Of a stretch of DNA of 64,000 nt, positions 29,645-41,832 are shown one piece after another. The first letter of the stretch is position 1, and the number at the start of each line of letters is the position of its first letter. A program made the position numbers and the translations under genes. The stretch spans positions 2,759,334 to 2,823,333 of the forward strand of contig CM016925.1 in assembly GCA_006247105.1 (NCBI GenBank). The letters run 5' to 3'. The notes below the pieces were generated by a model, which was given only the letters and a program-made list of their open reading frames with translations, was not told the DNA's origin and did not search any database. Origin of the DNA: Giardia muris. Taxonomy: Eukaryota; Fornicata; Diplomonadida; Hexamitidae.

Positions 29645-31375
29645 ATGGTGAGGGGAGGGAAGAACGCGAGAGCCCTCTCGTGTACGGAAGGGACGGCATC
29701 AGGCAACTGCAAGGCGGGGAGCTGCCTCGACCTCGGGACACTGGGGAAGGTCTGCAAGGAGTGCGCGACCGCGAACGAGGCCTCGATCGACGGGACGTGC
29801 AGCTCGGCTATTGAGAGCAACACGTGTTCCAATGGTGTCTGCACGGCATGCGCAGGGACCTACTTCCTCTTCTACGGGGGGTGCTACAACCAGGCCAGTG
29901 GAGGCGAGGGCGCTGCTCTCTGCAAGACGGCCACCAAAGGGCAGTGCTCAGAGAGGGCCAGCGATGCGATGGGCATCTTCGTGAAGGGGAGCAAGGATGC
30001 TCCAACCGGCCTCTACACCTGTGATGATAAGACGAACGGGGTTCCCAACTGCGTGGCCTGTGACTCCCCCGCCACCAACAAGCCCAAGTGCAATGCGTGC
30101 AGGACGGGCTTCCTCCCGGATCAGGACAAGTCAGAATGCATCCAGTCCTCCCTCCAGCACTGCCTCCTGGTGACCGATGCTGACACCTGTCACACCTGCG
30201 AGGATGGGTACTACGTCTCCAACAAGGTCTGCGTCCCCTGCTCCTCGGGCTGCAAGACGTGCGACTCCAGCGGCTGCTCGGAGTGCCTCGAAGGATACTA
30301 CTCCACTGGCACTCCTATCACCTGCACGAAGTGTTCTGTCGAGAACTGCAGGACATGCACAGCCGATGGATGTACCGCCTGCCTCGACGGATATGCGAAG
30401 ACAGGAACGGGGACCAATACAAAGTGCATCCCGGTCGGAGGAGCGGACGTCAAGGACCCCCACTGCCCGACCGCCTCGGCTCTCGCTCTGAACGGGACCT
30501 TTGCGATCTGCAAGGAGTGCCAAGCAGGCTTCGTCCCCGTGGACGGTGTCTGCCAGTCGAGCACCACTGCCCCCGCCAGCAACATCTGCACCTCCAATGG
30601 CAACAAGTGCGCCTCCTGCAAGAACGGCTTCATGCTCTACGAGGGCGGGTGCTACTCCTCCTCCAGGGCTGCCTCCCTCGGGATCTGCACCTCGTCCTTC
30701 CTCGTCGGAGACCAGCGGGCCTGCTCCAAGTGTAAGGCCGGGACCGTCCCGATCGATGGGGCGTGTGTCGAGGTCGGGTCGGCTCTCTCGAGGGCGAACA
30801 TCGAAGATGTCTGCAAGAAGAGTGACGACAGCCCCGTCGACGCCTCCTCGACGTCCTGCGACAAGTGCGGGACGAATGGAGGAACAAACTACTTCCTCCT
30901 CAACGGGGGCTGCTACCCCGCAGGAACAAGCAATGCGGGCTCCCTTGGGAACAAGATCTGCTCAACGGCCGCCAATGGGGCCTGCATCCAGACGGCCCAG
31001 GACAGCCCCTTCCTCCTCGAGGGGACCCAGCTTGTCTCCTGCTCCTCAAAGATGTCAGGATGCGTGGCGTGCAGCGATGCCTCGACCTGCTCGAAGTGCG
31101 GGGTCGGGTATGTGGAGACGCCCTCCAGCAACGCCTGCACTCCCTGCTCCGTCGAGAACTGCGCCTCGTGCTCCGATGCCGCCACCTGCACGACCTGCCT
31201 CGACGGGTCCGCCCCCGCCGCCACCGACCCGAAGTGCAAGGCCCTCGAGGCTTCCGGCTCCAGCTCCTCGGGGCTCTCGGGGGGTGCCATTGCGGGGATC
31301 GTCATCGCCGTCCTGCTGGTGCTGGGAGGTCTCGGGGGCTTCCTCGGTTGGTGGTTCGGATGCAGGGGGAAGTGA
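29645..31375 (+). CDS. VSP unit P13, class I, in frame, signal-less
   Basis: 576 residues, MVRGGKNARALSC. By eye this copy differs from P19 at one residue only (CIPVGGADV here, CVPVGGADV there) and from P10 at two. It carries DPHCPTASAL and GICTSSFLVGDQ. It is followed by class III (P14) rather than class II, unlike P7, P10 and P19. The end is ALEASGSSSSGLSGG, membrane segment, CRGK, then AGTGAAT. No signal peptide. Confidence 0.75.
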   Translation: MVRGGKNARALSCTEGTASGNCKAGSCLDLGTLGKVCKECATANEASIDGTCSSAIESNTCSNGVCTACAGTYFLFYGGCYNQASGGEGAALCKTATKGQCSERASDAMGIFVKGSKDAPTGLYTCDDKTNGVPNCVACDSPATNKPKCNACRTGFLPDQDKSECIQSSLQHCLLVTDADTCHTCEDGYYVSNKVCVPCSSGCKTCDSSGCSECLEGYYSTGTPITCTKCSVENCRTCTADGCTACLDGYAKTGTGTNTKCIPVGGADVKDPHCPTASALALNGTFAICKECQAGFVPVDGVCQSSTTAPASNICTSNGNKCASCKNGFMLYEGGCYSSSRAASLGICTSSFLVGDQRACSKCKAGTVPIDGACVEVGSALSRANIEDVCKKSDDSPVDASSTSCDKCGTNGGTNYFLLNGGCYPAGTSNAGSLGNKICSTAANGACIQTAQDSPFLLEGTQLVSCSSKMSGCVACSDASTCSKCGVGYVETPSSNACTPCSVENCASCSDAATCTTCLDGSAPAATDPKCKALEASGSSSSGLSGGAIAGIVIAVLLVLGGLGGFLGWWFGCRGK

Positions 31376-31400
31376 GTGAATGGTGAAGGGGGGAGGATGA

Positions 31401-32888
31401 GACGGGGGTGGTTCGACCTTCACCATCCCGGGGGTTGAGGGAGAGTTCTGCAAGAAGTGCAGTGACACGAACCAGGCCCCGATCGATGGGGCTTGTGCAG
31501 CGAATCCGACTACCACTGTCACGGGTGCTACTTGTGCTGATGGTGCCTGCACAGGATGTGGAACGGGGAACTACTTCCTGTTCAACGGGGGCTGTTATGA
31601 CCAGACCAAGGCGCCTGGGAACAAGCTGTGCTCCGCCCTCCAGGATACAAAGAACGGAACCTGCAAGACGGCTCCAACTACCGATGCCATCACCTTCGTC
31701 AAGGACAGCAACCTCTACCTCTGTAGCGATGCGACGAACGGGGAACCGGGCTGCAGCACCTGCACCTACGACTCGACTAAAACACCCGCCTTCAACTGCA
31801 CCTCGTGCCTCGAGGGCTTCTACCCCAACACCACCACCAGTCCCGTCAACTGCACGGCCTGCACCGTCCAGAACTGCAAGACGTGCTCCTCCTCCGCCTG
31901 CTCCGAGTGCGCTTCCGGGTTCGGGCCCGTCTACGACTCATCCCTCGTCATCACGAACTGCACCTCCTGCCCCGCGGACTGCACCGAGTGCGCCGACCAG
32001 GGCTTCTCGACCATCTGCGAGAAGTGCGGAATAGATAAGGTCCCCATCGACGGGAACTGCTCCACGAACTCGAACGTCTGCACGACTCCATCACCCCCAG
32101 ACGGGACCTGCTCGTCCTGCAAGAACGGGTTCCTCTTCTACCAGGGCGGGTGTCTCTCCCCCCAGAAGGCGGCGGACCTCAAGGTCTGTGCCCTGGGAAG
32201 CCAGCTCCTCGTCGGGAACACGACCGTCTGTACCGAGTGCAAGGGGGGCTTCGTCCCGATCGACGGGGAGTGTCTTCCGATCAAGCAGATCAACACGGGG
32301 ACGACGAGGGCAGGTCAGGACATCTGCCTCGACGAGAAGGGGAACAAGGTCTCGGACACCGCCACGAAGTGCGGGGCCTGCATCAATACGACAGTCAACA
32401 CCAACAACTACTTCCTCTTCAACGGGGGCTGCTACCCCATCCCGGCCGCGGGGTCTTCCTCCTCTTCCTCCGTCGGGAGCCTCCTCTGCTCATCGGCCTC
32501 CAACGGGAAGTGCACCGCCGCCCCGACCAGCGGGGGCCCCTTCCTCGTGGACGCGAACGGGACCTTCACCCCCTGTCCGGCCGGCTGTGGGGTCTGCACC
32601 TCCTCGAACGGAGCCACCACCTGCACGTCCTGCGGCCTGGGGTACTTCGGAACCGCCCCCAACTGCACGGCCTGCCCTTCAGGATGCACGGTCTGCACGA
32701 AGGACGCCTGCACGACCTGTTGGAATGGAAGCGGCCCCGACGCCAGTGGGACCTGCCCCTCTCCCCCCTCCTCCAGTTCTTCGGGGCTCTCGGGGGGTGC
32801 CATTGCGGGAATCGTCATTGCCGTCCTGCTGGTCCTGGGAGGCCTCGGGGGCTTCCTCGGTTGGTGGTTCGGGTGCAGGGGGAAGTGA
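31401..32888 (+). pseudogene. VSP unit P14, class III, no Met in frame
   Basis: An open frame of 496 codons after the TGA at 31398-31400, with no ATG; the first GTG is at 32547. It has FTIPGVEGEFCKKC, GGCYDQTKAPGNKLC, KVSDTATKCGAC and YPIPAAGSSSSSSVG. Its last module reads NCTACPSGCTVC, then NGSGPDASGTCPSPP, whereas P9 and P18 have NCTACPTGCTVC and NGNSPDTSGTC. The PSGC/NGSGPD version resembles P1 and M1, so the 3' part of this unit is probably a conversion patch from another body class. Confidence 0.72.
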
Positions 32889-32899
32889 GTGAATGGTGA

Positions 32900-34783
32900 A
32901 GGGGAAGGAAGAACGCGAGAGCCCTCTCGTGTACGGAAGGAGAGACATCAGGCAACTGCAAGGCGGGGAGCTGCCTCGACCTCGGGACGCTGGGGAAGGT
33001 ATGCAAGGAGTGCGCGACCACGACCGAGGCCTCGATCGACGGGACGTGCAGCTCGACCGTCGGGAGCAACACGTGTTCCAATGGTGTCTGCACGGCATGC
33101 GACACGTCCGGGACGAAGTTTCTCTTCTACGGGGGGTGCTATGACCAGGGGTCTGTCGACAAGGGCGCTGCTCTCTGCTCGGCGGCATCGAACGGGAAGT
33201 GCTCAAAGAGGGCTGATACTGCGACGGGCATCTTCGTGAAGGGGAGCGACTCCAACCCCTCAGGCCTCTACACCTGCGACGACGAGACGAACGGGGTTCC
33301 CAACTGCAAGACCTGCACCTCCCCCGCCGCCGACAAGCCGACCTGCACGGAGTGCGCCTCCGGGTTCGGGCCTGTCGTGGAGAGCCTCGATGCACCGACG
33401 ATCACCTCCTGTGTCAGCTGCTCATCGAACGAGAACTGCAAGAGCTGCATGCAGATCGGGACCAGCTTCGTGTGTCTCGAGTGCAATGGTACCACTCACG
33501 TCCCCGTCAACGGGAAGTGCGTCCCCAAGGACAGTGCCTCCTCCTGCACTCCTGCCTCCAACTCCGGAAAGTGCACGGCCTGCAAGGAGGGGAGCCTCTT
33601 CTTCCACGACGGCTGCTTCAGCCCCGAGAGCCTCAAGAGCCTCGGGATCTGCCTCGAGTCCTTCTCCGTCCCGGGCTGGTCTGAGGTCCTCTGCGGTAAG
33701 TGCGGGAAGGGGCTCGCCCCCGTCGACGGGAGGTGTCTGAAGGTGGAAGGGGGGACGGCCGATCCGACCAGCTTATGCACGACGAGCCAAGAGGACACCC
33801 AGGTCGGGGTCTGCAACTCCTGTGGGTCCTCGAGCACCCACTTCCTCTTCAACGGGGGGTGCTACAACCAGTCAAAGGAGCCCGGGAACAAGCTGTGCAC
33901 GGCAATGACGACTCGGACGGCAGACGGGACCTGCTCGACCCCGACCTCCATCGCCTTCCTCAAGGACACCAAGCTCTACCTCTGCGGGGACGCGACGAAC
34001 GGGAAGGCGAACTGCAACACCTGCACCTACTCCACGTCTCTCTCCTGCACGTCCTGCCTCAACGGATGCATGCTCTCCAACTCCTCCTGCCTCTCCTCCT
34101 TCGATGCGGACAAGACGGGCCTCTGTGCCAACAGCAACCAGCTTCTCGTCGGGGAGGCCCTGGTGTGCAAGGAGTGCAAGAAGGGAAGTGTTCCGATCGA
34201 CGGGACGTGCCTCGAGGTCAGCTCGACCATCTCGAGGACGACCACCAACGACGTCTGCATGAAGGCCGACGGGAAGACTCCTGTCGACGGGACCGCCACG
34301 AGGTGCGAGAACTGCTCGACGACCTACTTCCTCTTCGAGGGGGGCTGCTATCCCGTGACTCCGAACTCCGTCGGGAGCAAGCTGTGTCAAACGGCCTCCA
34401 ATGGTCAGTGCACTACTGCTGCCAATGGCTCCCCCTTCCCCCTCTCCAGTGGCGTCTTCACCCTCTGTCCGGCCGGGTGTGGGGCATGCTCCTCCTCGAC
34501 TGTCTGCACGTCCTGCGGTCTCGGGTACTACAACACGACCCCCGTCACCTCCTCCTCTGACTGCACGGCCTGCCCCAGTGGCTGCACGACGTGCTCCGCC
34601 TCGGCCTGCATCACGTGCTGGGACGGGAGTGCCCCGACCGACGGGAAGTGCAGTGCCGTCCCCTCCTCCAGCTCCTCGGGGCTCTCGGGGGGTGCCATTG
34701 CGGGAATCGTCATCGCCGTCCTGCTGGTGCTGGGGGGCCTCGGGGGCTTCCTCGGTTGGTGGTTCGGGTGCAGGGGGAAGTGA
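32900..34783 (+). pseudogene. VSP unit P15, class II with type c cassette, start out of frame
   Basis: An open frame of 628 codons; the junction ATG at 32893 is out of frame. The tract is GTGAAGGGGAAGG, a variant shared only with P17 and P3. The type c cassette is CSSTVGSNTC, then GTKFLFYGGCYDQGSVDKG. The body has unusual readings in the middle: GGTADPTSLCTTSQEDTQVG and SSSTHFLFNGGCYNQSKEPG. SLC where other copies have SSC and QED for QDG or QNG are private to this unit. The second half (CANSNQ, MKADGKTPVDG, YPVTPNSVGSKLCQTAS) matches P11 and P12. Normal tail. Confidence 0.7.
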
Positions 34784-34794
34784 GTGAATGGTGA

Positions 34795-36678
34795 AGGGGA
34801 GGGAAGAACGCGAGAGTCCTCTCGTGTACGGAAGGGACGGCATCAGGCAACTGCAAGACGGGGAGCTGCCTCGACCTCGGGACGCTGGGGAAGGTATGCA
34901 AGGAGTGCGCGACCACGACCGAGGCCTCGATCGACGGGACGTGCAGCTCGACCGTCGGGAGCAACACGTGTTCCAATGGTGTCTGCACGGCATGCGACAC
35001 GTCCGGGACGAAGTTTCTCTTCTACGGGGGGTGCTATGACCAGGGGTCTGTCGACAAGGGCGCTGCTCTCTGCTCGGCGGCATCGAACGGGAAGTGCTCA
35101 AAGAGGGCTGATACTGCGACGGGCATCTTCGTGAAGGGGAGCGACTCCAACCCCTCAGGCCTCTACACCTGCGACGACGAGACGAACGGGGTTCCCAACT
35201 GCAAGACCTGCACCTCCCCCGCCGCCGACAAGCCGACCTGCACGGAGTGCGCCTCCGGGTTCGGGCCTGTCGTGGAGAGCCTCGATGCACCGACGATCAC
35301 CTCCTGTGTCAGCTGCTCATCGAACGAGAACTGCAAGAGCTGCATGCAGATCGGGACCAGCTTCGTGTGTCTCGAGTGCAAGGATGCCACTCACGTCCCC
35401 GTCAACGGGAAGTGCGTCCTCAAGGACAGTGCCTCCTCCTGCACCCCTGCCTCCAACTCCGGAAAGTGCACGGCCTGCAAGGAGGGGAGCCTCTTCTTCC
35501 ACGACGGCTGCTTCAGCCCCGAGAGCCTCAAGAGCCTCGGGATCTGCCTCGAGTCCTTCTCCGTCCCGGGCTGGTCCGAGGTCCTCTGCGGTAAGTGCGG
35601 GAAGGGGCTCGCCCCCGTCGACGGGAGGTGTCTGAAGGTGGAAGGGGGGAAGGCCGATCCGACCAGCTCATGCACGACGAGCCAAGATGGAACTCAGGTC
35701 GGGGTCTGCAACTCCTGTGGGTCCTCGAGCACCTACTTCCTCTTCAACGGGGGGTGCTATGCCCAGTCAAAGGGGGTCGGGAACAAGCTGTGCACGGCAA
35801 TGACGACTCGGACGGCAGACGGGACCTGCTCGACCCCGACCTCCATCGCCTTCCTCAAGGACACCAAGCTCTACCTCTGCGGGGATGCGACGAACGGGAA
35901 GGCGAACTGCAACACATGCACCTACTCCACGTCCTTCTCCTGCACGTCCTGCCTCAACGGATGCATGCTCTCCAACTCCTCCTGCCTCTCCTCCTTCGAT
36001 GCGGACAAGACGGGCCTCTGTGCCAACAGCAACCAGCTTCTCGTCGGGGAGGCCCTGGTGTGCAAGGAGTGCAAGAAGGGAAGCGTTCCGATCGACGGGA
36101 CGTGCCTCGAGGTCAGCTCGACCATCTCGAGGACGGCCACCAACGACGTCTGCAAGAAGGCCGACGGGACGACTCCTGTCGACGGGACCGCCACGAGGTG
36201 CGAGAACTGCTCGACGACCTACTTCCTCTTCGAGGGGGGCTGCTATCCCGTGACTCCGAACTCCGTCGGGAGCAAGCTGTGCTCATCGGCCTCCAATGGT
36301 CAGTGCACTACTGCTGCCAATGGCTCCCCCTTCCCCCTCTCCAGTGGCGTCTTCACCCTCTGTCCGGCCGGGTGTGGGGCATGCTCCTCCTCGACTGTCT
36401 GCACGTCCTGCGGTCTCGGGTACTACAACACGACCCCCGTCACCTCCTCCTCTGACTGCAAGGCCTGCCCCAGTGGCTGCACGACGTGCTCCGCCTCGGC
36501 CTGCATCACGTGCTGGGACGGGAGTGCCCCGACCGACGGGAAGTGCAGTGCCGTCCCCTCCTCCAGCTCCTCGGGGCTCTCGGGGGGTGCCATTGCGGGA
36601 ATCGTCATCGCCGTCCTGCTGGTGCTGGGGGGCCTCGGGGGCTTCCTCGGTTGGTGGTTCGGGTGCAGGGGGAAGTGA
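34795..36678 (+). pseudogene. VSP unit P16, class II with type c cassette, start out of frame
   Basis: An open frame of 628 codons; the junction ATG at 34788 is out of frame (GTGAAGGGGAGGG). Type c cassette. Distinguishing readings are GGKADPTSSCTTSQDGTQVGVC, SSSTYFLFNGGCYAQSKGVG, and CKKADGTTPVDG, which has one extra Thr over the KKADGTPVDG of P6, P8, P20 and P21 and is shared only with P17. The membrane block has GGTGCTGGGGGGCC, a synonymous pattern shared with P15, P18 and P20. P15, P16 and P17 form a run of three type c class II units, probably local duplicates. Confidence 0.7.
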
Positions 36679-36689
36679 GTGAATGGTGA

Positions 36690-38573
36690 AGGGGAAGGAA
36701 GAACGCGAGAGCCCTCTCGTGTACGGAAGGAGAGACATCAGGCGACTGCAAGACGGGGAGCTGCCTCGACCTCGGGACGCTGGGGAAGGTCTGCAAGGAG
36801 TGCGCGACCACGACCGAGGCCTCGATCGACGGGACGTGCAGCTCGACCGTCGGGAGCAACACGTGTTCCAATGGTGTCTGCACGGCATGCGACACGTCCG
36901 GGACGAAGTTTCTCTTCTACGGGGGGTGCTATGACCAGGGGTCTGTCGACAAGGGCGCTGCTCTCTGCTCGGCGGCATCGAACGGGAAGTGCTCAAAGAG
37001 GGCTGATACTGCGACGGGCATCTTCGTGAAGGGGAGCGACTCCAACCCCTCAGGCCTCTACACCTGCGACGACGAGACGAACGGGGTTCCCAACTGCAAG
37101 ACCTGCACCTCCCCCGCCGCCGACAAGCCGACCTGCACGGAGTGCGCCTCCGGGTTCGGGCCTGTCGTGGAGAGCCTCGATGCACCGACGATCACCTCCT
37201 GTGTCAGCTGCTCATCGAACGAGAACTGCAAGAGCTGCATGCAGATCGGGACCAGCTTCGTGTGTCTCGAGTGCAATGGTACCACTCACGTCCCCGTCAA
37301 CGGGAAGTGCGTCCCCAAGGACAGTGCCTCCTCCTGCACTCCTGCCTCCAACTCCGGAAAGTGCACGGCCTGCAAGGAGGGGAGCCTCTTCTTCCACGAC
37401 GGCTGCTTCAGCCCCGAGAGCCTCAAGAGCCTCGGGATCTGCCTCGAGTCCTTCTCCGTCCCGGGCTGGTCCGAGGTCCTCTGCGGTAAGTGCGGGAAGG
37501 GGCTCGCCCCCGTCGACGGGAGGTGTCTGAAGGTGGAAGGGGGGAAGGCCGATTCGACCAGCTCATGCACGACGAGCCAAAATGGAACTCAGGTCGGGGT
37601 CTGCGACTCCTGTGGGTCCTCGAACACCCACTTCCTCTTCAACGGGGGGTGCTACAACCAGTCAAAGGAGCCCGGGAACAAGCTGTGCACGGCAATGACG
37701 ACTCGGACGGCAGACGGGACCTGCTCGACCCCGACCTCCATCGCCTTCCTCAAGGACAAGAAGCTCTACCTCTGCGGGGACACGACGAACGGGAAGGCGA
37801 ACTGCAACACATGCACCTACTCCACGTCCTTCTCCTGCACGTCCTGCCTCAACGGATGCATGCTCTCCAACTCCTCCTGCCTCTCCTCCTTCGATGCGGA
37901 CAAGACGGGCCTCTGTGCCAGGAGCAACCAGCTTCTCGTCGGGGAGGCCCTGGTGTGCAAGGAGTGCAAGAAGGGAAGTGTTCCGATCGACGGGACGTGC
38001 CTCGAGGTCAGCTCGACCATCTCGAGGACGACCACCAACGACGTCTGCAAGAAGGCCGACGGGACGACTCCTGTCGACGGGACCGCCACGAGGTGCGAGA
38101 ACTGCTCGACGACCTACTTCCTCTTCGAGGGGGGCTGCTATCCCGTGACTCCGAACTCCGTCGGGAGCAAGCTGTGCTCATCGGCCTCCAATGGTCAGTG
38201 CACTACTGCTGCCAGTGGCTCCCCCTTCCCCCTCTCCAATGGCGTCTTCACCCTCTGTCCGGCCGGGTGTGGGGCATGCTCCTCCTCGACTGTCTGCACG
38301 TCCTGCGGTCTCGGGTACTACAACACGACCCCCGTCACCTCCTCCTCTGACTGCACGGCCTGCCCCAGTGGCTGCACGACGTGCTCCGCCTCGGCCTGCA
38401 TCACGTGCTGGGACGGGAGTGCCCCGACCGACGGGAAGTGCAGTGCCGTCCCCTCCTCCAGCTCCTCGGGGCTCTCTGGGGGTGCCATTGCGGGGATCGT
38501 CATCGCCGTCCTGCTGGTGCTGGGAGGCCTCGGGGGCTTCCTCGGTTGGTGGTTCGGATGCAGGGGGAAGTGA
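36690..38573 (+). pseudogene. VSP unit P17, class II with type c cassette, start out of frame
   Basis: An open frame of 628 codons; the junction ATG at 36683 is out of frame, with the same GTGAAGGGGAAGG tract as P15. Type c cassette. The middle has GGKADSTSSCTTSQNGTQVGVCDSC, SSNTHFLFNGGCYNQSKEPG, FLKDKKLYLCGDTTNGK and CARSNQLLVG. The last third (TTAASGSPFPLSNGVFTLC) equals P8. The shared 3' third and the following order, class III then class I, suggest that P17-P19 and P8-P10 derive from one duplicated segment. Confidence 0.7.
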
Positions 38574-38598
38574 GTGAATGGTGAAGGGGGGAGGATGA

Positions 38599-40086
38599 GA
38601 CGGGGGTGGTTCGACCTTCACCATCCCGGGGGTTGAGGGAGAGTTCTGCAAGAAGTGCAGTGACACGAACCAGGCCCCGATCGATGGGGCTTGTGCAGCG
38701 AATCCGACTACCACTGTCACGGGTGCTACTTGTGCTGATGGTGCCTGCACAGGATGTGGAACGGGGAACTACTTCCTGTTCAACGGGGGCTGTTATGACC
38801 AGACCAAGGCGCCTGGGAACAAGCTGTGCTCCGCCCTCCAGGATACAAAGAACGGAACCTGCAAGACGGCTCCAACTACCGATGCCATCACCTTCGTCAA
38901 GGACAGCAACCTCTACCTCTGTAGCGATGCGACGAACGGGGAACCGGGCTGCAGCACCTGCACCTACGACTCGACTAAAACACCCGCCTTCAACTGCACC
39001 TCGTGCCTCGAGGGCTTCTACCCCAACACCACCACCAGTCCCGTCAACTGCACGGCCTGCACCGTCCAGAACTGCAAGACGTGCTCCTCCTCCGCCTGCT
39101 CCGAGTGCGCTTCCGGGTTCGGGCCCGTCTACGACTCATCCCTCGTCATCACGAACTGCACCTCCTGCCCCGCGGACTGCACCGAGTGCGCCGACCAGGG
39201 CTTCTCGACCATCTGCGAGAAGTGCGGAATAGATAAGGTCCCCATCGACGGGAACTGCTCCACGAACTCGAACGTCTGCACGACTCCATCACCCCCAGAC
39301 GGGACCTGCTCGTCCTGCAAGAACGGGTTCCTCTTCTACCAGGGCGGGTGTCTCTCCCCCCAGAAGGCGGCGGACCTCAAGGTCTGTGCCCTGGGAAGCC
39401 AGCTCCTCGTCGGGAACACGACCGTCTGTACCGAGTGCAAGGGGGGCTTCGTCCCGATCGACGGGGAGTGTCTTCCGATCAAGCAGATCAACACGGGGAC
39501 GACGAGGGCAGGTCAGGACATCTGCCTCGACGAGAAGGGGAACAAGGTCTCGAACACCGCCACGAAGTGCGGGGCCTGCATCAATACGACAGTCAACACC
39601 AACAACTACTTCCTCTTCAACGGGGGCTGCTACCCCATCCCGGCCTCGGGGTCTTCCTCCTCTTCCTCCGTCGGGAGCCTCCTCTGCTCATCGGCCTCCA
39701 ACGGGAAGTGCACCGCCGCCCCGACCAGCGGGGGCCCCTTCCTCGTGGACGCGAACGGGACCTTCACCCCCTGTCCGGCCGGCTGTGGGGTCTGCACCTC
39801 CTCGAACGGAGCCACCACCTGCACGTCCTGCGGCCTGGGGTACTTCGGAACCGCCCCCAACTGCACCGCATGTCCGACCGGCTGCACGGTCTGCACGAAG
39901 GACGCCTGCACGACCTGCTGGAATGGAAACAGCCCCGACACCAGTGGGACCTGCCCCTCTCCCCCCTCCTCCAGTTCTTCGGGGCTCTCGGGGGGTGCCA
40001 TTGCGGGGATCGTCATTGCCGTCCTGCTGGTGCTGGGGGGCCTCGGGGGCTTCCTCGGTTGGTGGTTCGGATGCAGGGGGAAGTGA
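38599..40086 (+). pseudogene. VSP unit P18, class III, no Met in frame
   Basis: An open frame of 496 codons after the TGA at 38596-38598 with no ATG; the first GTG is at 39745. It combines GGCYDQTKAPG (as in P14) with KVSNTATKC and NGNSPDTSGTC (as in P9), and has a private YPIPASGSSSSSSVG reading (Ser for Ala). This patchwork is a clear example of mixing between class III copies. The membrane block carries the GGTGCTGGGGGGCC synonymous variant seen in P15, P16 and P20. Confidence 0.72.
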
Positions 40087-40090
40087 GTGA

Positions 40091-41821
40091 ATGGTGAGGG
40101 GAGGGAAGAACGCGAGAGCCCTCTCGTGTACGGAAGGGACGGCATCAGGCAACTGCAAGGCGGGGAGCTGCCTCGACCTCGGGACACTGGGGAAGGTCTG
40201 CAAGGAGTGCGCGACCGCGAACGAGGCCTCGATCGACGGGACGTGCAGCTCGGCTATTGAGAGCAACACGTGTTCCAATGGTGTCTGCACGGCATGCGCA
40301 GGGACCTACTTCCTCTTCTACGGGGGGTGCTACAACCAGGCCAGTGGAGGCGAGGGCGCTGCTCTCTGCAAGACGGCCACCAAAGGGCAGTGCTCAGAGA
40401 GGGCCAGCGATGCGATGGGCATCTTCGTGAAGGGGAGCAAGGATGCTCCAACCGGCCTCTACACCTGTGATGATAAGACGAACGGGGTTCCCAACTGCGT
40501 GGCCTGTGACTCCCCCGCCACCAACAAGCCCAAGTGCAATGCGTGCAGGACGGGCTTCCTCCCGGATCAGGACAAGTCAGAATGCATCCAGTCCTCCCTC
40601 CAGCACTGCCTCCTGGTGACCGATGCTGACACCTGTCACACCTGCGAGGATGGGTACTACGTCTCCAACAAGGTCTGCGTCCCCTGCTCCTCGGGCTGCA
40701 AGACGTGCGACTCCAGCGGCTGCTCGGAGTGCCTCGAAGGATACTACTCCACTGGCACTCCTATCACCTGCACGAAGTGTTCTGTCGAGAACTGCAGGAC
40801 ATGCACAGCCGATGGATGTACCGCCTGCCTCGACGGATATGCGAAGACAGGAACGGGGACCAATACAAAGTGTGTCCCGGTCGGAGGAGCGGACGTCAAG
40901 GACCCCCACTGCCCGACCGCCTCGGCTCTCGCTCTGAACGGGACCTTTGCGATCTGCAAGGAGTGCCAAGCAGGCTTCGTCCCCGTGGACGGTGTCTGCC
41001 AGTCGAGCACCACTGCCCCCGCCAGCAACATCTGCACCTCCAATGGCAACAAGTGCGCCTCCTGCAAGAACGGCTTCATGCTCTACGAGGGCGGGTGCTA
41101 CTCCTCCTCCAGGGCTGCCTCCCTCGGGATCTGCACCTCGTCCTTCCTCGTCGGAGACCAGCGGGCCTGCTCCAAGTGTAAGGCCGGGACCGTCCCGATC
41201 GATGGGGCGTGTGTCGAGGTCGGGTCGGCTCTCTCGAGGGCGAACATCGAAGATGTCTGCAAGAAGAGTGACGACAGCCCCGTCGACGCCTCCTCGACGT
41301 CCTGCGACAAGTGCGGGACGAATGGAGGAACAAACTACTTCCTCCTCAACGGGGGCTGCTACCCCGCAGGAACAAGCAATGCGGGCTCCCTTGGGAACAA
41401 GATCTGCTCAACGGCCGCCAATGGGGCCTGCATCCAGACGGCCCAGGACAGCCCCTTCCTCCTCGAGGGGACCCAGCTTGTCTCCTGCTCCTCAAAGATG
41501 TCAGGATGCGTGGCGTGCAGCGATGCCTCGACCTGCTCGAAGTGCGGGGTCGGGTATGTGGAGACGCCCTCCAGCAACGCCTGCACTCCCTGCTCCGTCG
41601 AGAACTGCGCCTCGTGCTCCGATGCCGCCACCTGCACGACCTGCCTCGACGGGTCCGCCCCCGCCGCCACCGACCCGAAGTGCAAGGCCCTCGAGGCTTC
41701 CGGCTCCAGCTCCTCGGGGCTCTCGGGGGGTGCCATTGCGGGGATCGTCATCGCCGTCCTGCTGGTGCTGGGAGGTCTCGGGGGCTTCCTCGGTTGGTGG
41801 TTCGGATGCAGGGGGAAGTGA
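40091..41821 (+). CDS. VSP unit P19, class I, in frame, signal-less
   Basis: 576 residues, MVRGGKNARALSC, with the short in-frame tract GTGAGGGGAGGG. It is nearly identical to P13 (one visible residue difference, CVPVGGADV). The CVPVGG reading also occurs in P5. It follows class III unit P18 and precedes two class II units, the last members of the array. No signal peptide; normal membrane segment and CRGK. Confidence 0.75.
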   Translation: MVRGGKNARALSCTEGTASGNCKAGSCLDLGTLGKVCKECATANEASIDGTCSSAIESNTCSNGVCTACAGTYFLFYGGCYNQASGGEGAALCKTATKGQCSERASDAMGIFVKGSKDAPTGLYTCDDKTNGVPNCVACDSPATNKPKCNACRTGFLPDQDKSECIQSSLQHCLLVTDADTCHTCEDGYYVSNKVCVPCSSGCKTCDSSGCSECLEGYYSTGTPITCTKCSVENCRTCTADGCTACLDGYAKTGTGTNTKCVPVGGADVKDPHCPTASALALNGTFAICKECQAGFVPVDGVCQSSTTAPASNICTSNGNKCASCKNGFMLYEGGCYSSSRAASLGICTSSFLVGDQRACSKCKAGTVPIDGACVEVGSALSRANIEDVCKKSDDSPVDASSTSCDKCGTNGGTNYFLLNGGCYPAGTSNAGSLGNKICSTAANGACIQTAQDSPFLLEGTQLVSCSSKMSGCVACSDASTCSKCGVGYVETPSSNACTPCSVENCASCSDAATCTTCLDGSAPAATDPKCKALEASGSSSSGLSGGAIAGIVIAVLLVLGGLGGFLGWWFGCRGK

Positions 41822-41832
41822 GTGAATGGTGA

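Noticed and set aside
33872..35290. Long open frame (472 codons) antisense to VSP units, and similar ones at 28729-29844, 26819-27886, 42820-43890 and 20219-21187
   Set aside because: They run opposite VSP units in repeated copies, have Arg/Gly/Ala/Pro-rich composition without domains, and cross unit junctions. They follow from the GC-rich third positions and lack of TCA/CTA/TTA codons in the VSP frame.
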